Part shown: positions 17,378 through 28,189 of the stretch, piece after piece
How positions within the stretch are numbered: position 1 is the first letter of the stretch
How the letters are laid out: every line of letters starts with the position of its first letter
Assembly (NCBI RefSeq): GCF_052115485.1
Contig: NZ_JBFRGU010000005.1
Span: 124,001-188,000 of the forward strand
Source: Microvirga sp052115485
Lineage (GTDB): Bacteria; Pseudomonadota; Alphaproteobacteria; Rhizobiales; Beijerinckiaceae
Direction of reading: 5' to 3'
Length of the DNA: 64,000 nucleotides
Translations under genes and position numbers: made by a program
The notes under the pieces: generated by a model
Seen by the model: only the letters and a program-made list of their open reading frames with translations
What the model was told of the DNA's origin: nothing
The model's database searches: none

Positions 17378-17800
17378 ATGGCTAAACGTTTCGAACAAAA
17401 TACCGGCCCCTCGCAGCGCCAGCAGCGCGTGGCCGAGCTTGTGCGTCACGCACTCGCCGAAATTCTCGCACGCGGGGATTTGCAGGATGAGGTGCTGGGC
17501 AAACACGTCATCACGATTCCGGAAGTGCGCATGTCGCCGGATCTCAAGCTCGCGACAGCCTACGTCATGCCGCTCGGCGGCAAGGACGAGGCGGCGGTGG
17601 TCAAGGCGCTCGAGCAGAACAAGAAGCTTCTGCGCCAGGAAGTCGCGCGCCGGGTGAATCTGAAGTTCGCCCCCGAACTGCGTTTCCGTCGTGACGAGAC
17701 GTTTGACGAGGCCTCGCGCATCGATGCGCTGCTACGCACGGAAAAGGTCGTGCGCGATACGGCGAAGCCCGCCGCCTCCGACGACGATAACGACGAGTAA
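17378..17800 (+). CDS. rbfA: 30S ribosome-binding factor RbfA
   Basis: Cold-shock-linked factor needed for late 16S rRNA processing. 140 aa with the KH-like fold; motifs include QQRVAELVRHALAEIL, ITIPEVRMSPDLKLATAYVMPLGG and KFAPELRFRRDETFDEASRIDALL. ATG 17378 follows a GGAGG site. truB begins five bases after the stop. Confidence 0.95.
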   Translation: MAKRFEQNTGPSQRQQRVAELVRHALAEILARGDLQDEVLGKHVITIPEVRMSPDLKLATAYVMPLGGKDEAAVVKALEQNKKLLRQEVARRVNLKFAPELRFRRDETFDEASRIDALLRTEKVVRDTAKPAASDDDNDE

Positions 17801-17805
17801 GATCC

Positions 17806-18726
17806 ATGAGCGAAGACAAGCCGCAGCGGCGTCAGCAGAGCGACCGCCCGAAGAAGCGCGACATCAACGGCTGGATCGTTCTCGACAAGGGCGTCGGTAT
17901 GACCTCGACCCACGCGGTCGCGGCGGTCAAGCGCGCGCTCTGCGCCAAGAAGGCGGGCCATGCGGGCACGCTCGATCCGCTGGCATCAGGCATTCTGCCC
18001 ATCGCGCTCGGCGAGGCGACGAAGACCGTGCCCTTCATCATGGACGGGCGTAAATCCTACGTGTTTACCGTTGCCTGGGGGGCGGAGACCAACACCGACG
18101 ATTCTGAAGGCGAGATTGTCGAACGCACGGATAAGCTGCCGGAGGCCTCGGACGTCGAGGCCCTGCTGCCGCGCTTCATCGGTTCCATCCAGCAAGTCCC
18201 GCCACGCTTTTCCGCCATCAAGATCCAGGGCGAGCGCGCCTATGATCTCGCCCGTGACGGCGAGGTCGTGGAATTGCAGGCGCGCACCGTCGAAATCGAC
18301 CGCCTCGCTCTCATTCACCACGACGGCAACCGCAGCATTCTCGAAGCCGATTGCGGCAAGGGCACCTATGTGCGCGCCATCGCGCGCGATCTCGGCCGCG
18401 CCATCGGTTGCCTCGGCCACATCGCCGCTCTCCGGCGCACCCGCGTCGGGCCGTTCACGGAAGAGGATGCTTTTCTCGTCGACGAGGTCGCCACCGAACC
18501 GGCGGCGCTTCGCCCCGTCGAGACCGCTCTCAGCGACCTGCCCTCCGTCGCGGTGAGCCGCGACATGGCCGCCCGTCTCATGCGCGGCCAGTCGATCATT
18601 TTGCGCGGCCGCGACGCACCGATTTCCGGCAAGATCTACGCCACATGCAACGGCATCCTCGTCGCCGTGGGCGACGTGGAGCAGGGCGAACTGGTGCCGC
18701 ACCGGGTGTTCAACCTCGGGGCGTGA
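17806..18726 (+). CDS. truB: tRNA pseudouridine-55 synthase TruB
   Basis: Makes pseudouridine 55 in the T loop of tRNAs. 306 aa; the catalytic aspartate is D57 in AGTLDPLASGILPIALGEATK. The KxxGxTS-like motif DKGVGMTSTHAV lies at the start and the family blocks RFSAIKIQGERAYDLAR and GKGTYVRAIARDLG follow, with a C-terminal PUA-like part. A Lys/Arg-rich 18-residue lead precedes the domain. Cotranscribed with rbfA. Confidence 0.96.
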   Translation: MSEDKPQRRQQSDRPKKRDINGWIVLDKGVGMTSTHAVAAVKRALCAKKAGHAGTLDPLASGILPIALGEATKTVPFIMDGRKSYVFTVAWGAETNTDDSEGEIVERTDKLPEASDVEALLPRFIGSIQQVPPRFSAIKIQGERAYDLARDGEVVELQARTVEIDRLALIHHDGNRSILEADCGKGTYVRAIARDLGRAIGCLGHIAALRRTRVGPFTEEDAFLVDEVATEPAALRPVETALSDLPSVAVSRDMAARLMRGQSIILRGRDAPISGKIYATCNGILVAVGDVEQGELVPHRVFNLGA

Positions 18727-19011
18727 GGTCAGGCACGACCTCTTTTCCGTCCCCCTTGTGGGGAGGAGAGCAGGGTGGGGCCAACTGGCTCACCTGCGCA
18801 TCCTCCTGCTTTGCTTCGGAAAAACGAATTCTCTAGCGCTCGCAGTGTTTTCGTGTATGGTGCGCGCACTTTCGGCGGGCTTTTGCCTGCCGGATGCGTC
18901 ATGAGACCCGACCGCGCTGGACGACATCCCGGCCCGGCCGCCTCTGACGGCAACGGCCCGAACCTTGAAAAGCGGGTCATCTCTTAAAATATCAACCTGA
19001 AAGGACATGCG
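18727..19011 (+). other. truB-rpsO intergenic region with a single repeat arm and rpsO leader
   Basis: No gene. CCCCCTTGTGGGGAGGAG near 18750 is one arm of the GC-rich repeat also seen elsewhere. The remaining sequence is the rpsO promoter and leader; GAAAGGACATGCG gives a good ribosome-binding site. rpsO leaders are commonly autoregulated by S15, but I see no structure I can assign with confidence. Confidence 0.5.
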
Positions 19012-19281
19012 ATGTCGATTACGGCTGAGCGCAAGACCGCGCTTGTGAAGGAATTTGCTCAGAAGGCTGGCGACACCGGTTCTCCGGAAGTCCAGATCGC
19101 CATTCTGACCGAGCGGATCAACAACCTGACCGGCCACTTCAAGACCCACACGAAGGACAACCATTCCCGTCGCGGTCTTCTGAAGCTCGTCTCGCAGCGC
19201 CGCTCGCTCCTCGACTACGTGAAGAGGAAAGAAGAGAGCCGCTACAAGACCATCATCGAGAAGCTCGGCATCCGCCGCTAA
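19012..19281 (+). CDS. rpsO: Small ribosomal subunit protein S15
   Basis: 89-aa 16S rRNA-binding primary assembly protein. The translation has the complete family signature: TGSPEVQIAILTERINNLTGHFKTH, then DNHSRRGLLKLVSQRRSLLDYVKR and the basic end YKTIIEKLGIRR. Followed by pnp, the usual rpsO-pnp pair. Confidence 0.98.
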   Translation: MSITAERKTALVKEFAQKAGDTGSPEVQIAILTERINNLTGHFKTHTKDNHSRRGLLKLVSQRRSLLDYVKRKEESRYKTIIEKLGIRR

Positions 19282-19298
19282 CTTCTGGATAAAGACTT

Positions 19299-19323
19299 CC
19301 GTCCGGAGCACGCCTCCGGACGG
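19299..19323 (+). terminator. Strong hairpin after rpsO
   Basis: CCGTCCGGAG, loop CACGC, CTCCGGACGG is a perfect 10-bp stem 18 bases after the rpsO stop. Only CTTCT follows, so it is a weak terminator or an RNA-processing/stability hairpin between rpsO and pnp. Confidence 0.6.
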
Positions 19324-19326
19324 CTT

Positions 19327-19440
19327 CTAGAGTTTGATCGTTTCAGATTGAAAAAATCAAACTCTCGATTCTTTTGATGCCGCATGATCCGGGCGAACAA
19401 CCGGATTCCACTTGTTCTGATCATGCCCTAGAGCATGATG
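19327..19440. repeat. Interspersed palindromic repeat, family 3, copy 1
   Basis: CTAGAGTTTGATC...GATCAAACTCT-like hairpin followed by CTTTTGATGCCGCATGATCC, GGGCGAACAACCGG and TTGTTCTGATCATGC. A close copy is at 42082-42185 and the second half recurs inverted at 28037-28090. The remaining pnp leader (19441-19730) is open but unconserved and shows no clear gene. Confidence 0.75.
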
Positions 19441-19730
19441 AGACAAAGCGGATGCTGTCGTCGAAGGATCATGCGACGCATCGGGCCTGAGCCGGTATCA
19501 CGGTCATGCCTGAAACAAAGGATGGAGCGAGTGCGAGGACACGGTCCGATCGTTTTCGCTCCGACGCCGAAGAGACGAAGTCCCGGCGTTTCAATGGAGG
19601 CGGACGACGCGATGACCATGGCAGGATCGCAAGCAGCTTCAAGGGTCGGGGTTCTTCGCCCCACCCAGGAGCTGCTTGCCGTCTTGCTCATGGCATCGAG
19701 GCCCCGCCCTGTCATGAAAGACAAAACCAC

Positions 19731-21893
<2,163 letters not shown>

Positions 21894-21926
21894 GGCGCGA
21901 GTCTCTACTCTTCACATCCATGAGAA

Positions 21927-21951
21927 GGCGCGGCGCGAGCCGCGCCTTTTT
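21927..21951 (+). terminator. Intrinsic terminator of pnp
   Basis: GGCGCGGC, loop GCGA, GCCGCGCC (perfect 8-bp stem) followed by TTTTT, 33 bases after the pnp stop. It closes the core translation block; the next gene is convergent. Confidence 0.92.
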
Positions 21952-22088
21952 CGTATGAAAGCTCTGGCGGCAGTTTGGGACCCCGTTCCCCCATTTCTGA
22001 GGCGCGCCATCATAGCGGCATTCTATGGTGATCGAGCGGACGTGGATGGCCGCGCCGGTCGCGGCCATGACGGCGAAGACGCACGCGT

Positions 22089-24005
22089 TCAGATCACCAG
22101 GAAGTCACCGGCGTCGAAACCCTTGAGATTCTTCTTGAGAGTGGCGATGAGGATGGGCGCTTTTGCGCCGTTACCATCGGCATCGTAGAAGAGTTTGCCG
22201 GCTTTGCTGTCGTAGATCACGTAGTCGTTCTTGTCCTTCGCCGAGCCCTGTCCGTCGGTGCTGATGGTGAAGAACCCCTTGTTCAGCTTGCCCACCTTGC
22301 CAAGCTTCTTGAACACGGTGTGGTCCAGGGCAATCTTGTCGTTGCGGGGATCGAAATCCAAGATCTGGTCCACGTTGGTCTTCGCGTTGGGTTTCGTGTC
22401 GAAGACGAACACATCCTTGCCCGCCTCGCCCTTGAGGACATCTTTGCCGAGGCCTCCATTGAGCGTGTCGTCGCCGGCGCCGCCGTAAAGCTTGTCGTTG
22501 CCGCCGTTGCCGAACAGGTGGTCATCGCCACCGTTGCCCCACAGGACGTCGTTACCGAGCTTTCCGATCAGGACCTCGTCCGCCACGTCGCCGATGAGGG
22601 TGTCCGGTCCATCGGTCCCATCGTCCAACGGATCGTTGGCGACGTTGATCGTGATGGCACGCGACGCGCCGACACCGTCCTCGGAGTCTGTCGCCTTGAT
22701 ATGGACGGTGACAAATTTCTGCCCGGGGGCGAGCGCCTCGTAGTCGAGGCTGCGCCCCGGTGCGAGCTTGAGCCGGTTGCCTTCGATCACGAACAACCCG
22801 CCCGCGTTCCCGCCACCTGCAGCCGACGCGTCGAAGGAGAAGGTCAGGCTCGAAGCGGGCGTCAAGTCGTCGGTCGCGGATAAAAGACTGGAGAAGGCGG
22901 TCTTCTCCATGACAGTGAGGCTTGCCGCAGAATCCAGTGTCACCGGACCCGGCGCCTCGTTGTTGCTCCTGATCACGGTCACGTTCGAGGCGGACTCGCG
23001 ACCGCCGGGATCCGACACCGTGATTTTGACCTGCAATGTCTCATCCAATCTCTCGAACAAATTGTAGTAGGTCAGCCCCCGGAGAAGGGTCTGCACCAGC
23101 TCCGGCGTGGCGGCGGTGTTCAGAGAGATGTACAATTGACCATTGCCTGCTGCTGCGTCGAGGCTTCCGATCTTCGTCCCGTCGATGGAGATCAGGCTTC
23201 CGGCCCACAGGTCGTTGGAAAGGGTGATGGAACCGCCCGAGGTGTCGATGCCGATCGCATCACCGAAGACTTGCCGGCTTGTGACCTTAACGATGATCCG
23301 CGTTAAGCGCGTATCGTCGTCGGTCAGCCTCGCGGCTGCGCCGGTGTCGAGCCGAACAAAGATGGCCCCTAAGGGATAAATGACCCGGTCCCCGTCGAGA
23401 TTGGCGACGACCGGCTCTGTGTTTGTTGTCGTCACTCCTCCGGCCGTGATCGTGTCGACGCCCCTGGCGTGGATCTGTGCGCGCTGCGTATCGGTCAGGC
23501 TTCCCCCGACCAGGATCAGGTGGTCCCCGCGGGAGTTAGAACCGTCCACCGCAAGTGCGGTATTCACATTATCGACGGTGATGGTCGCTCCATTGGTTAG
23601 GAGAGAGATTCTGCTGAAGCCCGAGACGGTCTTGCCGGCCAGGTTGATAGCCGTCCCGTAGATGAGGAGATCTTCATACACTCCCCCGTTGCCGTCGATG
23701 ACCCGAACATTCTGAAGCTGGCTCGCATCGATGCTGATATAATCGAAAGCTGAGGATCCCTTAATGGTTTGGATCCCATTGAGCGTGACGTCCCTCAGAT
23801 TGAAGTTTCCCCCGCCATTCAGTTGCAGGGTATCGTTCCCTTCGCCGCCGGTGAGGATGTCGCCCAGGTTCAAATCCGCTTCGGTGGCGGTGAAAATGTC
23901 GTCTCCCGCCGTTCCTGTGAGGACGTCGTCGCCCGCGGTCAGAGTCAGTGTGCTCGTTACGCCGACATTTTGCGGCAGGACGTTCGTCACGATGGGTCTG
24001 GTCAT
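22089..24005 (-). CDS. RTX-repeat secreted protein with cadherin-like region
   Basis: 638-aa predicted calcium-binding exported protein without a visible enzyme motif. Residues about 22-66 hold an N-terminal RTX-like block (AGDDVLTGTAGDDIFTA, GGEGNDTLQLNGGG). Residues about 67-380 look like beta-rich repeats. Residues about 375-480 resemble a cadherin-like/calx-beta fold (SLDYEALAPGQKFVTVHIKATDSEDG). A second RTX array lies at about 486-545 (GNDVLWGNGGDDHLFGNGG), followed by the C-terminal module shared with the two M10 proteases. ATG 24005 follows CGAAGG. The upstream region is AT-rich compared with its surroundings. Probably a surface or adhesion protein exported by a type I system encoded elsewhere. 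Confidence 0.8.
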   Translation of the reverse strand: MTRPIVTNVLPQNVGVTSTLTLTAGDDVLTGTAGDDIFTATEADLNLGDILTGGEGNDTLQLNGGGNFNLRDVTLNGIQTIKGSSAFDYISIDASQLQNVRVIDGNGGVYEDLLIYGTAINLAGKTVSGFSRISLLTNGATITVDNVNTALAVDGSNSRGDHLILVGGSLTDTQRAQIHARGVDTITAGGVTTTNTEPVVANLDGDRVIYPLGAIFVRLDTGAAARLTDDDTRLTRIIVKVTSRQVFGDAIGIDTSGGSITLSNDLWAGSLISIDGTKIGSLDAAAGNGQLYISLNTAATPELVQTLLRGLTYYNLFERLDETLQVKITVSDPGGRESASNVTVIRSNNEAPGPVTLDSAASLTVMEKTAFSSLLSATDDLTPASSLTFSFDASAAGGGNAGGLFVIEGNRLKLAPGRSLDYEALAPGQKFVTVHIKATDSEDGVGASRAITINVANDPLDDGTDGPDTLIGDVADEVLIGKLGNDVLWGNGGDDHLFGNGGNDKLYGGAGDDTLNGGLGKDVLKGEAGKDVFVFDTKPNAKTNVDQILDFDPRNDKIALDHTVFKKLGKVGKLNKGFFTISTDGQGSAKDKNDYVIYDSKAGKLFYDADGNGAKAPILIATLKKNLKGFDAGDFLVI

Positions 24006-24153
24006 GTAAGGCCTTCGGGAAAACGGGAATCACTCAACGGGAATTTTCAAAAGATTATTATGTTATATTGATTCATCAAGTGAAAGCTACGCTTCGAATC
24101 CTTCCACCCCAATCGATTGATCGCACCATCGAACTAGTGTGAAATGCGCCGCC

Positions 24154-24765
24154 ATGCATACGATCTCCACATTCTCCGATCTCGAAGCGCTCTACGGCGA
24201 GGTGGGCGAAGCCTCGATTGCCAAGGAAACCGACCGGGTCGTGCCGGTCTATCGCGCCTTCATCGAGGCTTCGCCTTTCGCAGCGCTCGCAACGCGCGGG
24301 CCGGAGGGACTGGATTGTTCGCCGCGGGGCGATGGGCCGGGCTTCATTCGCGTGCAAGACGAGAAGACGCTGCTTTTGCCCGACCGACGCGGCAACAACC
24401 GCATCGATTCATTGCGCAACATCGTGCGCGATCCGCAGGTCGGATTGCTGTTTCTCATTCCCGGTATCGGCGAGACGTTGCGTGTCAACGGACGGGCCGT
24501 GATTTCCGTCGAGCCAAGCCTGCTCGCGAGCTTTGCCATCGACGACAAGCCGCCCAAAACGATTCTCGTAATCACGGTTGATTCCGTGTTCTTCCAATGC
24601 TCGCGCGCCATCGTGCGCTCCGATTTGTGGAATCCGGACAAGCATGTGTCCCGCAACGCTGTGCCGAGCGCCGGGCAGATGCTGGCGGCGTTGAGCGAAA
24701 ACCGGGTCGGCGGCGAGGCCTACGACAAGGCGTTGCCAGAGCGGGTGAAAACAACCCTCTACTGA
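24154..24765 (+). CDS. FMN-binding pyridoxamine 5'-phosphate oxidase-like protein (DR2398 type)
   Basis: 203-aa split-barrel flavoprotein. The translation shows FAALATRGPEGLDCSPRGDGPGFI, then LLLPDRRGNNRIDSLRNIVRDPQVGLLFLIPGIGETLRVNGRA and a late FFQCSRAIVRSDLW, matching the MSMEG_1061/DR2398 subfamily. Substrate unknown; members are FMN or F420-type oxidoreductases. ATG 24154 is preferred over GTG 24139. Divergent from the RTX gene and 65 bp ahead of a ridA-like gene. Confidence 0.8.
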   Translation: MHTISTFSDLEALYGEVGEASIAKETDRVVPVYRAFIEASPFAALATRGPEGLDCSPRGDGPGFIRVQDEKTLLLPDRRGNNRIDSLRNIVRDPQVGLLFLIPGIGETLRVNGRAVISVEPSLLASFAIDDKPPKTILVITVDSVFFQCSRAIVRSDLWNPDKHVSRNAVPSAGQMLAALSENRVGGEAYDKALPERVKTTLY

Positions 24766-24830
24766 CGCCTTGACCTGAGACGAAAGCGAACCGACAAAGC
24801 AGGCCTCGTTTCTTAGTGAAGGATATTCCC

Positions 24831-25181
24831 ATGACGATCCAGCGCATCAAGCCCGGCCCCCGCATGAGCGGCGCGGTCGTTCACGGCGACACGGTCTATC
24901 TCGCCGGCCAGGTTGCGGCCGACACCGCCGGCAAGAGCGTCGGCGAGCAGACGAAAGAGATCCTCTCGATCATCGACGGCCTTCTCGCCCAAGCCGGCAC
25001 GGACAAGACCAAGATCCTGATGACCAACATCTGGCTGACCGATATGGCGACGTTCCAGGAGATGAATGCGGTGTGGGATGCTTGGGTCCCGCAAGGCCAC
25101 ACGCCTGCCCGCGCCACCGTCGAGGCGAAGCTCGCCGCGCCGCAGTTCAAGGTGGAAATCGCCGTCATCGCGGCAAAGTAA
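24831..25181 (+). CDS. RidA/YjgF/YER057c/UK114 family protein
   Basis: 116-aa trimeric Rid-family protein. Members hydrolyse reactive enamine/imine intermediates from PLP enzymes. The barrel shows VVHGDTVYLAGQVAADTAGKSVGEQTKEILSIIDGLL and the ligand-binding arginine lies in TPARATVEAKLAAP. ATG 24831 has AAGGA nine bases upstream. Subgroup and substrate are not resolved; the PPOX-like neighbour hints at a detoxification role. Confidence 0.88.
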   Translation: MTIQRIKPGPRMSGAVVHGDTVYLAGQVAADTAGKSVGEQTKEILSIIDGLLAQAGTDKTKILMTNIWLTDMATFQEMNAVWDAWVPQGHTPARATVEAKLAAPQFKVEIAVIAAK

Positions 25182-25425
25182 GACTCCCGAGAATTCCAAG
25201 ATTCCCGAGAATTCCTGCGAGTCGCCGGGGTCGTTTGGCCTCGGCCCTCTCATAACGGGTCGATGCCGCAGAACACCCCATGTGCCGGTCACCTACCGAA
25301 GAAAGGGGCGCTGCGCATCGCATTTGGCTCGTTCGGCAAGCTTGCTGTAGCGCAAAGGCTCGATTCATGCATAACTACGCCTAGATAATGTAACGATATA
25401 TACTATCCAAATATGGAGGTTTGCG

Positions 25426-27267
25426 ATGGGTGGGCTTAACAACGGGAGCATGACCTCGCGGTTGATACCGCTTTCGAACGACCCATCGATCGACGGCCTT
25501 CTCTCAGGCGTGGCTTGGGGCGGGAACACCTTGATCTTCAGCTTCCCGACCAGCGCAAGCGTCTATGATTCCGATGGCAATATCGCCAACGGGATCACCT
25601 ATGGAAACGAAACAAATAGCTTCCAAGAAGCCAATATCGATCAGAAAAATACCTTGAGCTACGCTCTCGGGCTCATTGAGACCTATACGAATCTTAGCTT
25701 CTTGGCTCCGAACGAAACCACCACGTTCAGCGGGGCGATCCGATTCGCCCTCACGACCTCCTGGAGTACGGCCGCAGGATATTATCCAGAGGGATTTTTT
25801 GCCAGCGGCGACATCTGGATGAATTCGGGTCAGATCAACCCCACTTACCAGACCCCGGCTCCGGGGAACTGGGGGTTCGCGACCATCCTGCACGAGGTCG
25901 GGCATACAATGGGGCTGAAGCATGGGCACGACCAGCGTGCCTACGGCAGTTCTCCTCTCAACCCAGGACCTCTCCCCGCCGGGCAGAACAACTGGAACTA
26001 CTCCCTCATGACGTACAGCAGCTATGAGGGGGCGGCAACAAATCCGGTCCAGGGCAATACGGGAAGCGACAACCCACAGACCTACATGCAGGACGATATC
26101 GCGGCTCTGCAACATATGTACGGCGCCAATTTCGATTACATGAACGGTCCCACGCTCTACCAATGGGACACGGACGGGAATGTCTTCGTCAACGGGAACC
26201 AGTGGCTTATCACGGGCGTGAACGCCAAAGTCTTCATGACGCTTTGGGACGGCGGCGGAGAGGACACCATCGACCTGTTCAACTTCCAGACAGACGTGAC
26301 CCTCGATCTCAGGCCAGGAGCATTCTCGACCTTCAACACGGCTCAGCGGGCCGATCTCGACAAGTCTGTGACCAGCAATATCCCCGCGTTGGGCAATTTC
26401 GCGCTCGCGCGCCTCTACCAAAACGATCCCCGGTCGCTGATCGAAAACGGCTACGGTGGCAAAGGAAACGACAAGATAACGGGCAACGCCGCGGCCAACA
26501 TCCTGGTCGGCTACACCGGCAACGACACCCTGGAGGGTGGCGCCAACAATGATCTTCTCGACGGCATGGAGGGAACAGACATAGCGGTCTTCTCGGGCGC
26601 CTTCGGGAACTACCGCATTGTCACGAACGCGGACGGCACCGTCACGGTGACGGATGGGCGACAGAACGCCGATGGCCAGGATATCCTGAAGGACATCCAG
26701 CTTCTGCAATTCAGCGACCGAACCGTGAGCCTGCCGCTCACGACAACTCCGACGACACCCACGACACCGGTACCGACCTCTCCCATTCTGCGAGGGACGG
26801 CCGGTGCCGACAGCTTTTCCGGAACCGACATCGACGAGCAGATATTCGGCTACAACGGCAAGGACACGCTGTCGGGCGGCCTCGGCAACGACTCTCTCTT
26901 CGGCGGTGCCGGTAATGACCTGCTGACCGGTGGAGGGGGGCGCGATGGCTTTATCTTCGATACGCGGCTTGCAAAAACGAATGTCGACAGGATTGTCGAT
27001 TTCAAGGCCAAGGAAGATCGCATCCTGATCGATGACAAATTCTTCAAGGGAGTGGGCAAGGGATCGCTGTCGAAACCGGTCAAGCTCTCCAAGGATAAAT
27101 TCTATGTCGGTTCGGAGGCCAAGGATGCAAACGATCGCATCGTCTACAACAAGGCCAAAGGCTTCCTGTCCTACGATCCCGACGGAAATGGCGACCAGGC
27201 CGCTATCAAGTTCGCCGTCGTGAAAGCCAAGATGTCACTGAGCGCCGCGGACATCTGGATCATTTAA
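25426..27267 (+). CDS. Second secreted M10 metalloprotease with RTX repeats
   Basis: 613-aa predicted exported zinc protease. HEVGHTMGLKH supplies ligands H156, H160 and H166; the Met-turn is SLMTY with M195. A first RTX block lies at about 342-385 (GGKGNDKITGNAAANILVG), followed by a YRIVTNADGTVTVTDG...DILKDIQLLQFSD module (about 394-432), a Thr/Pro linker (438-455), a second RTX block (about 456-515) and the shared C-terminal module (DRIVYNKAKGFLSYDPDGNG). The N-terminal PSIDGLLSGVAWGGN resembles the start of the protease at 9.2 kb, so the two are paralogues. GGAGG lies before ATG 25426. No exporter gene is nearby. An AT-rich promoter region (25378-25412) precedes it. Confidence 0.88.
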   Translation: MGGLNNGSMTSRLIPLSNDPSIDGLLSGVAWGGNTLIFSFPTSASVYDSDGNIANGITYGNETNSFQEANIDQKNTLSYALGLIETYTNLSFLAPNETTTFSGAIRFALTTSWSTAAGYYPEGFFASGDIWMNSGQINPTYQTPAPGNWGFATILHEVGHTMGLKHGHDQRAYGSSPLNPGPLPAGQNNWNYSLMTYSSYEGAATNPVQGNTGSDNPQTYMQDDIAALQHMYGANFDYMNGPTLYQWDTDGNVFVNGNQWLITGVNAKVFMTLWDGGGEDTIDLFNFQTDVTLDLRPGAFSTFNTAQRADLDKSVTSNIPALGNFALARLYQNDPRSLIENGYGGKGNDKITGNAAANILVGYTGNDTLEGGANNDLLDGMEGTDIAVFSGAFGNYRIVTNADGTVTVTDGRQNADGQDILKDIQLLQFSDRTVSLPLTTTPTTPTTPVPTSPILRGTAGADSFSGTDIDEQIFGYNGKDTLSGGLGNDSLFGGAGNDLLTGGGGRDGFIFDTRLAKTNVDRIVDFKAKEDRILIDDKFFKGVGKGSLSKPVKLSKDKFYVGSEAKDANDRIVYNKAKGFLSYDPDGNGDQAAIKFAVVKAKMSLSAADIWII

Positions 27268-27378
27268 GCAATGAGGCGGTAGTGGCGTCCATAACAAACT
27301 TACGCATGGGGAAACTCCTCCAATTGGAGGGCGTGAGTCCTTCCGGAGTGTATGGGCGACGAGCGTAGCCGAAAGACA

Positions 27379-27401
27379 AGACGGGCTTTTTAAGCCCGTC
27401 T
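27379..27401. terminator. Hairpin between convergent protease and BA14K-like genes
   Basis: AGACGGGCTT, loop TTT, AAGCCCGTCT is a perfect 10-bp stem between two convergent genes. The T-tract lies mostly in the stem-loop rather than after it; it may still serve as a bidirectional terminator. Confidence 0.6.
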
Positions 27402-27424
27402 CACCCTCCTGAAGAAAAAGATTG

Positions 27425-27976
27425 TCACGGGCAGGGATGCTGCCGGCCGTCATAACCGGTATAGGTTCCGGTCGCGGGATTGTAGGATCTGAAGCGCTGC
27501 GCGCAGTAATTCGAGCCTGCGGGCACCACGCTTCCGGTCACGACGGGTTGCGACGCGATCGCGCCCGCGGCAAGGCCCGCCGCCGCCGCTCCGCCATAGC
27601 CGTAGTACCCCCCGTAACGAGGATAGTACCCCCCATAGTATCTACCGTAAGGCCGGTAATAGGCGCCGCGATAATAGGGGCGGCCATAGGCATAGCGTCC
27701 GCCATAGACACCCCGGCGATAGGCGACGTGGCGATAGCCTCCGCCATAGCCAACCCTGCGATAGGCGTGGCGATAACCACCATAACCACCCCGTACGCCG
27801 CCCACCCGCCTATAGGCGGTGTAGCGCGTGACCAGTTGATCCTGCTGGATGAGTTGCTGAAGGTTCGTCGATGGAGCCGCCCCAAGAGGGGTGGTTTGAG
27901 CCGAAGCTGGACTGGCGACGAGCCAGGCCGTTGCGAGCACGGCGGTGGCCAGAACAGCGAAAATGCGTTTACGCAT
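27425..27976 (-). CDS. BA14K-like exported protein, Tyr/Gly/Arg-rich
   Basis: 183-aa predicted secreted protein. A clear Sec signal peptide (MRKRIFAVLATAVLATAWLV...ASAQ) is followed by a short alpha-helical part, a long Tyr/Gly/Arg-rich stretch (about residues 50-130), a hydrophobic Ala/Gly segment (GGAAAAGLAAGAIAS) and a C-terminal BA14K-like motif (NYCAQRFRSYNPATGTYTGY...HPCP). BA14K proteins of Brucella and relatives are immunoreactive, lectin-like surface proteins; the role here is inferred. ATG 27976 follows GGAAGGAT. A related gene lies directly upstream. Confidence 0.8.
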   Translation of the reverse strand: MRKRIFAVLATAVLATAWLVASPASAQTTPLGAAPSTNLQQLIQQDQLVTRYTAYRRVGGVRGGYGGYRHAYRRVGYGGGYRHVAYRRGVYGGRYAYGRPYYRGAYYRPYGRYYGGYYPRYGGYYGYGGAAAAGLAAGAIASQPVVTGSVVPAGSNYCAQRFRSYNPATGTYTGYDGRQHPCP

Positions 27977-28036
27977 GGGACCGATCCTTCCTGATGTCGC
28001 TTCATGGCGAACGGCCCGCCGGAACGAGCGTTCCCG

Positions 28037-28090
28037 TAGAGCATGATCAGAACAACTGGAAACCGGTTGTTCGCCCCGATCATGCGGCAA
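28037..28090. repeat. Family 3 repeat, partial inverted copy
   Basis: TAGAGCATGATCAGAACAAC, then TGGAAACCGGTTGTTCGCCC and GATCATGCGGCA, the reverse complement of the second half of the copies at 19.3 and 42.1 kb. Itself an imperfect hairpin. A further short palindrome (GAGAGCGTG...CACGCTCTC) follows at about 28101-28138. Confidence 0.7.
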
Positions 28091-28150
28091 TAAGAAATCG
28101 AGAGCGTGGTCGTTTCAAAGAGACACGATCACGCTCTCGCCTAGAAAGGC

Positions 28151-28174
28151 CGATGGGCCCCGAAGGGCCCATCG
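28151..28174 (-). terminator. Terminator of the second BA14K-like gene
   Basis: On the minus strand CGATGGGCCC, loop TTCG, GGGCCCATCG forms a perfect 10-bp stem capped by a UUCG tetraloop, followed by GCCTTTCT. It starts 16 bases after the stop of the gene at 28190-28876. Confidence 0.75.
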
Positions 28175-28189
28175 CTCATGTGGTCTTGG

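Noticed and set aside
19506..19730. A 75-codon N-terminal extension of PNPase
   Set aside because: The sequence is Arg/Gly-rich, unlike PNPase, and the conserved MFDIQREELIWGGR start lies at 19731.
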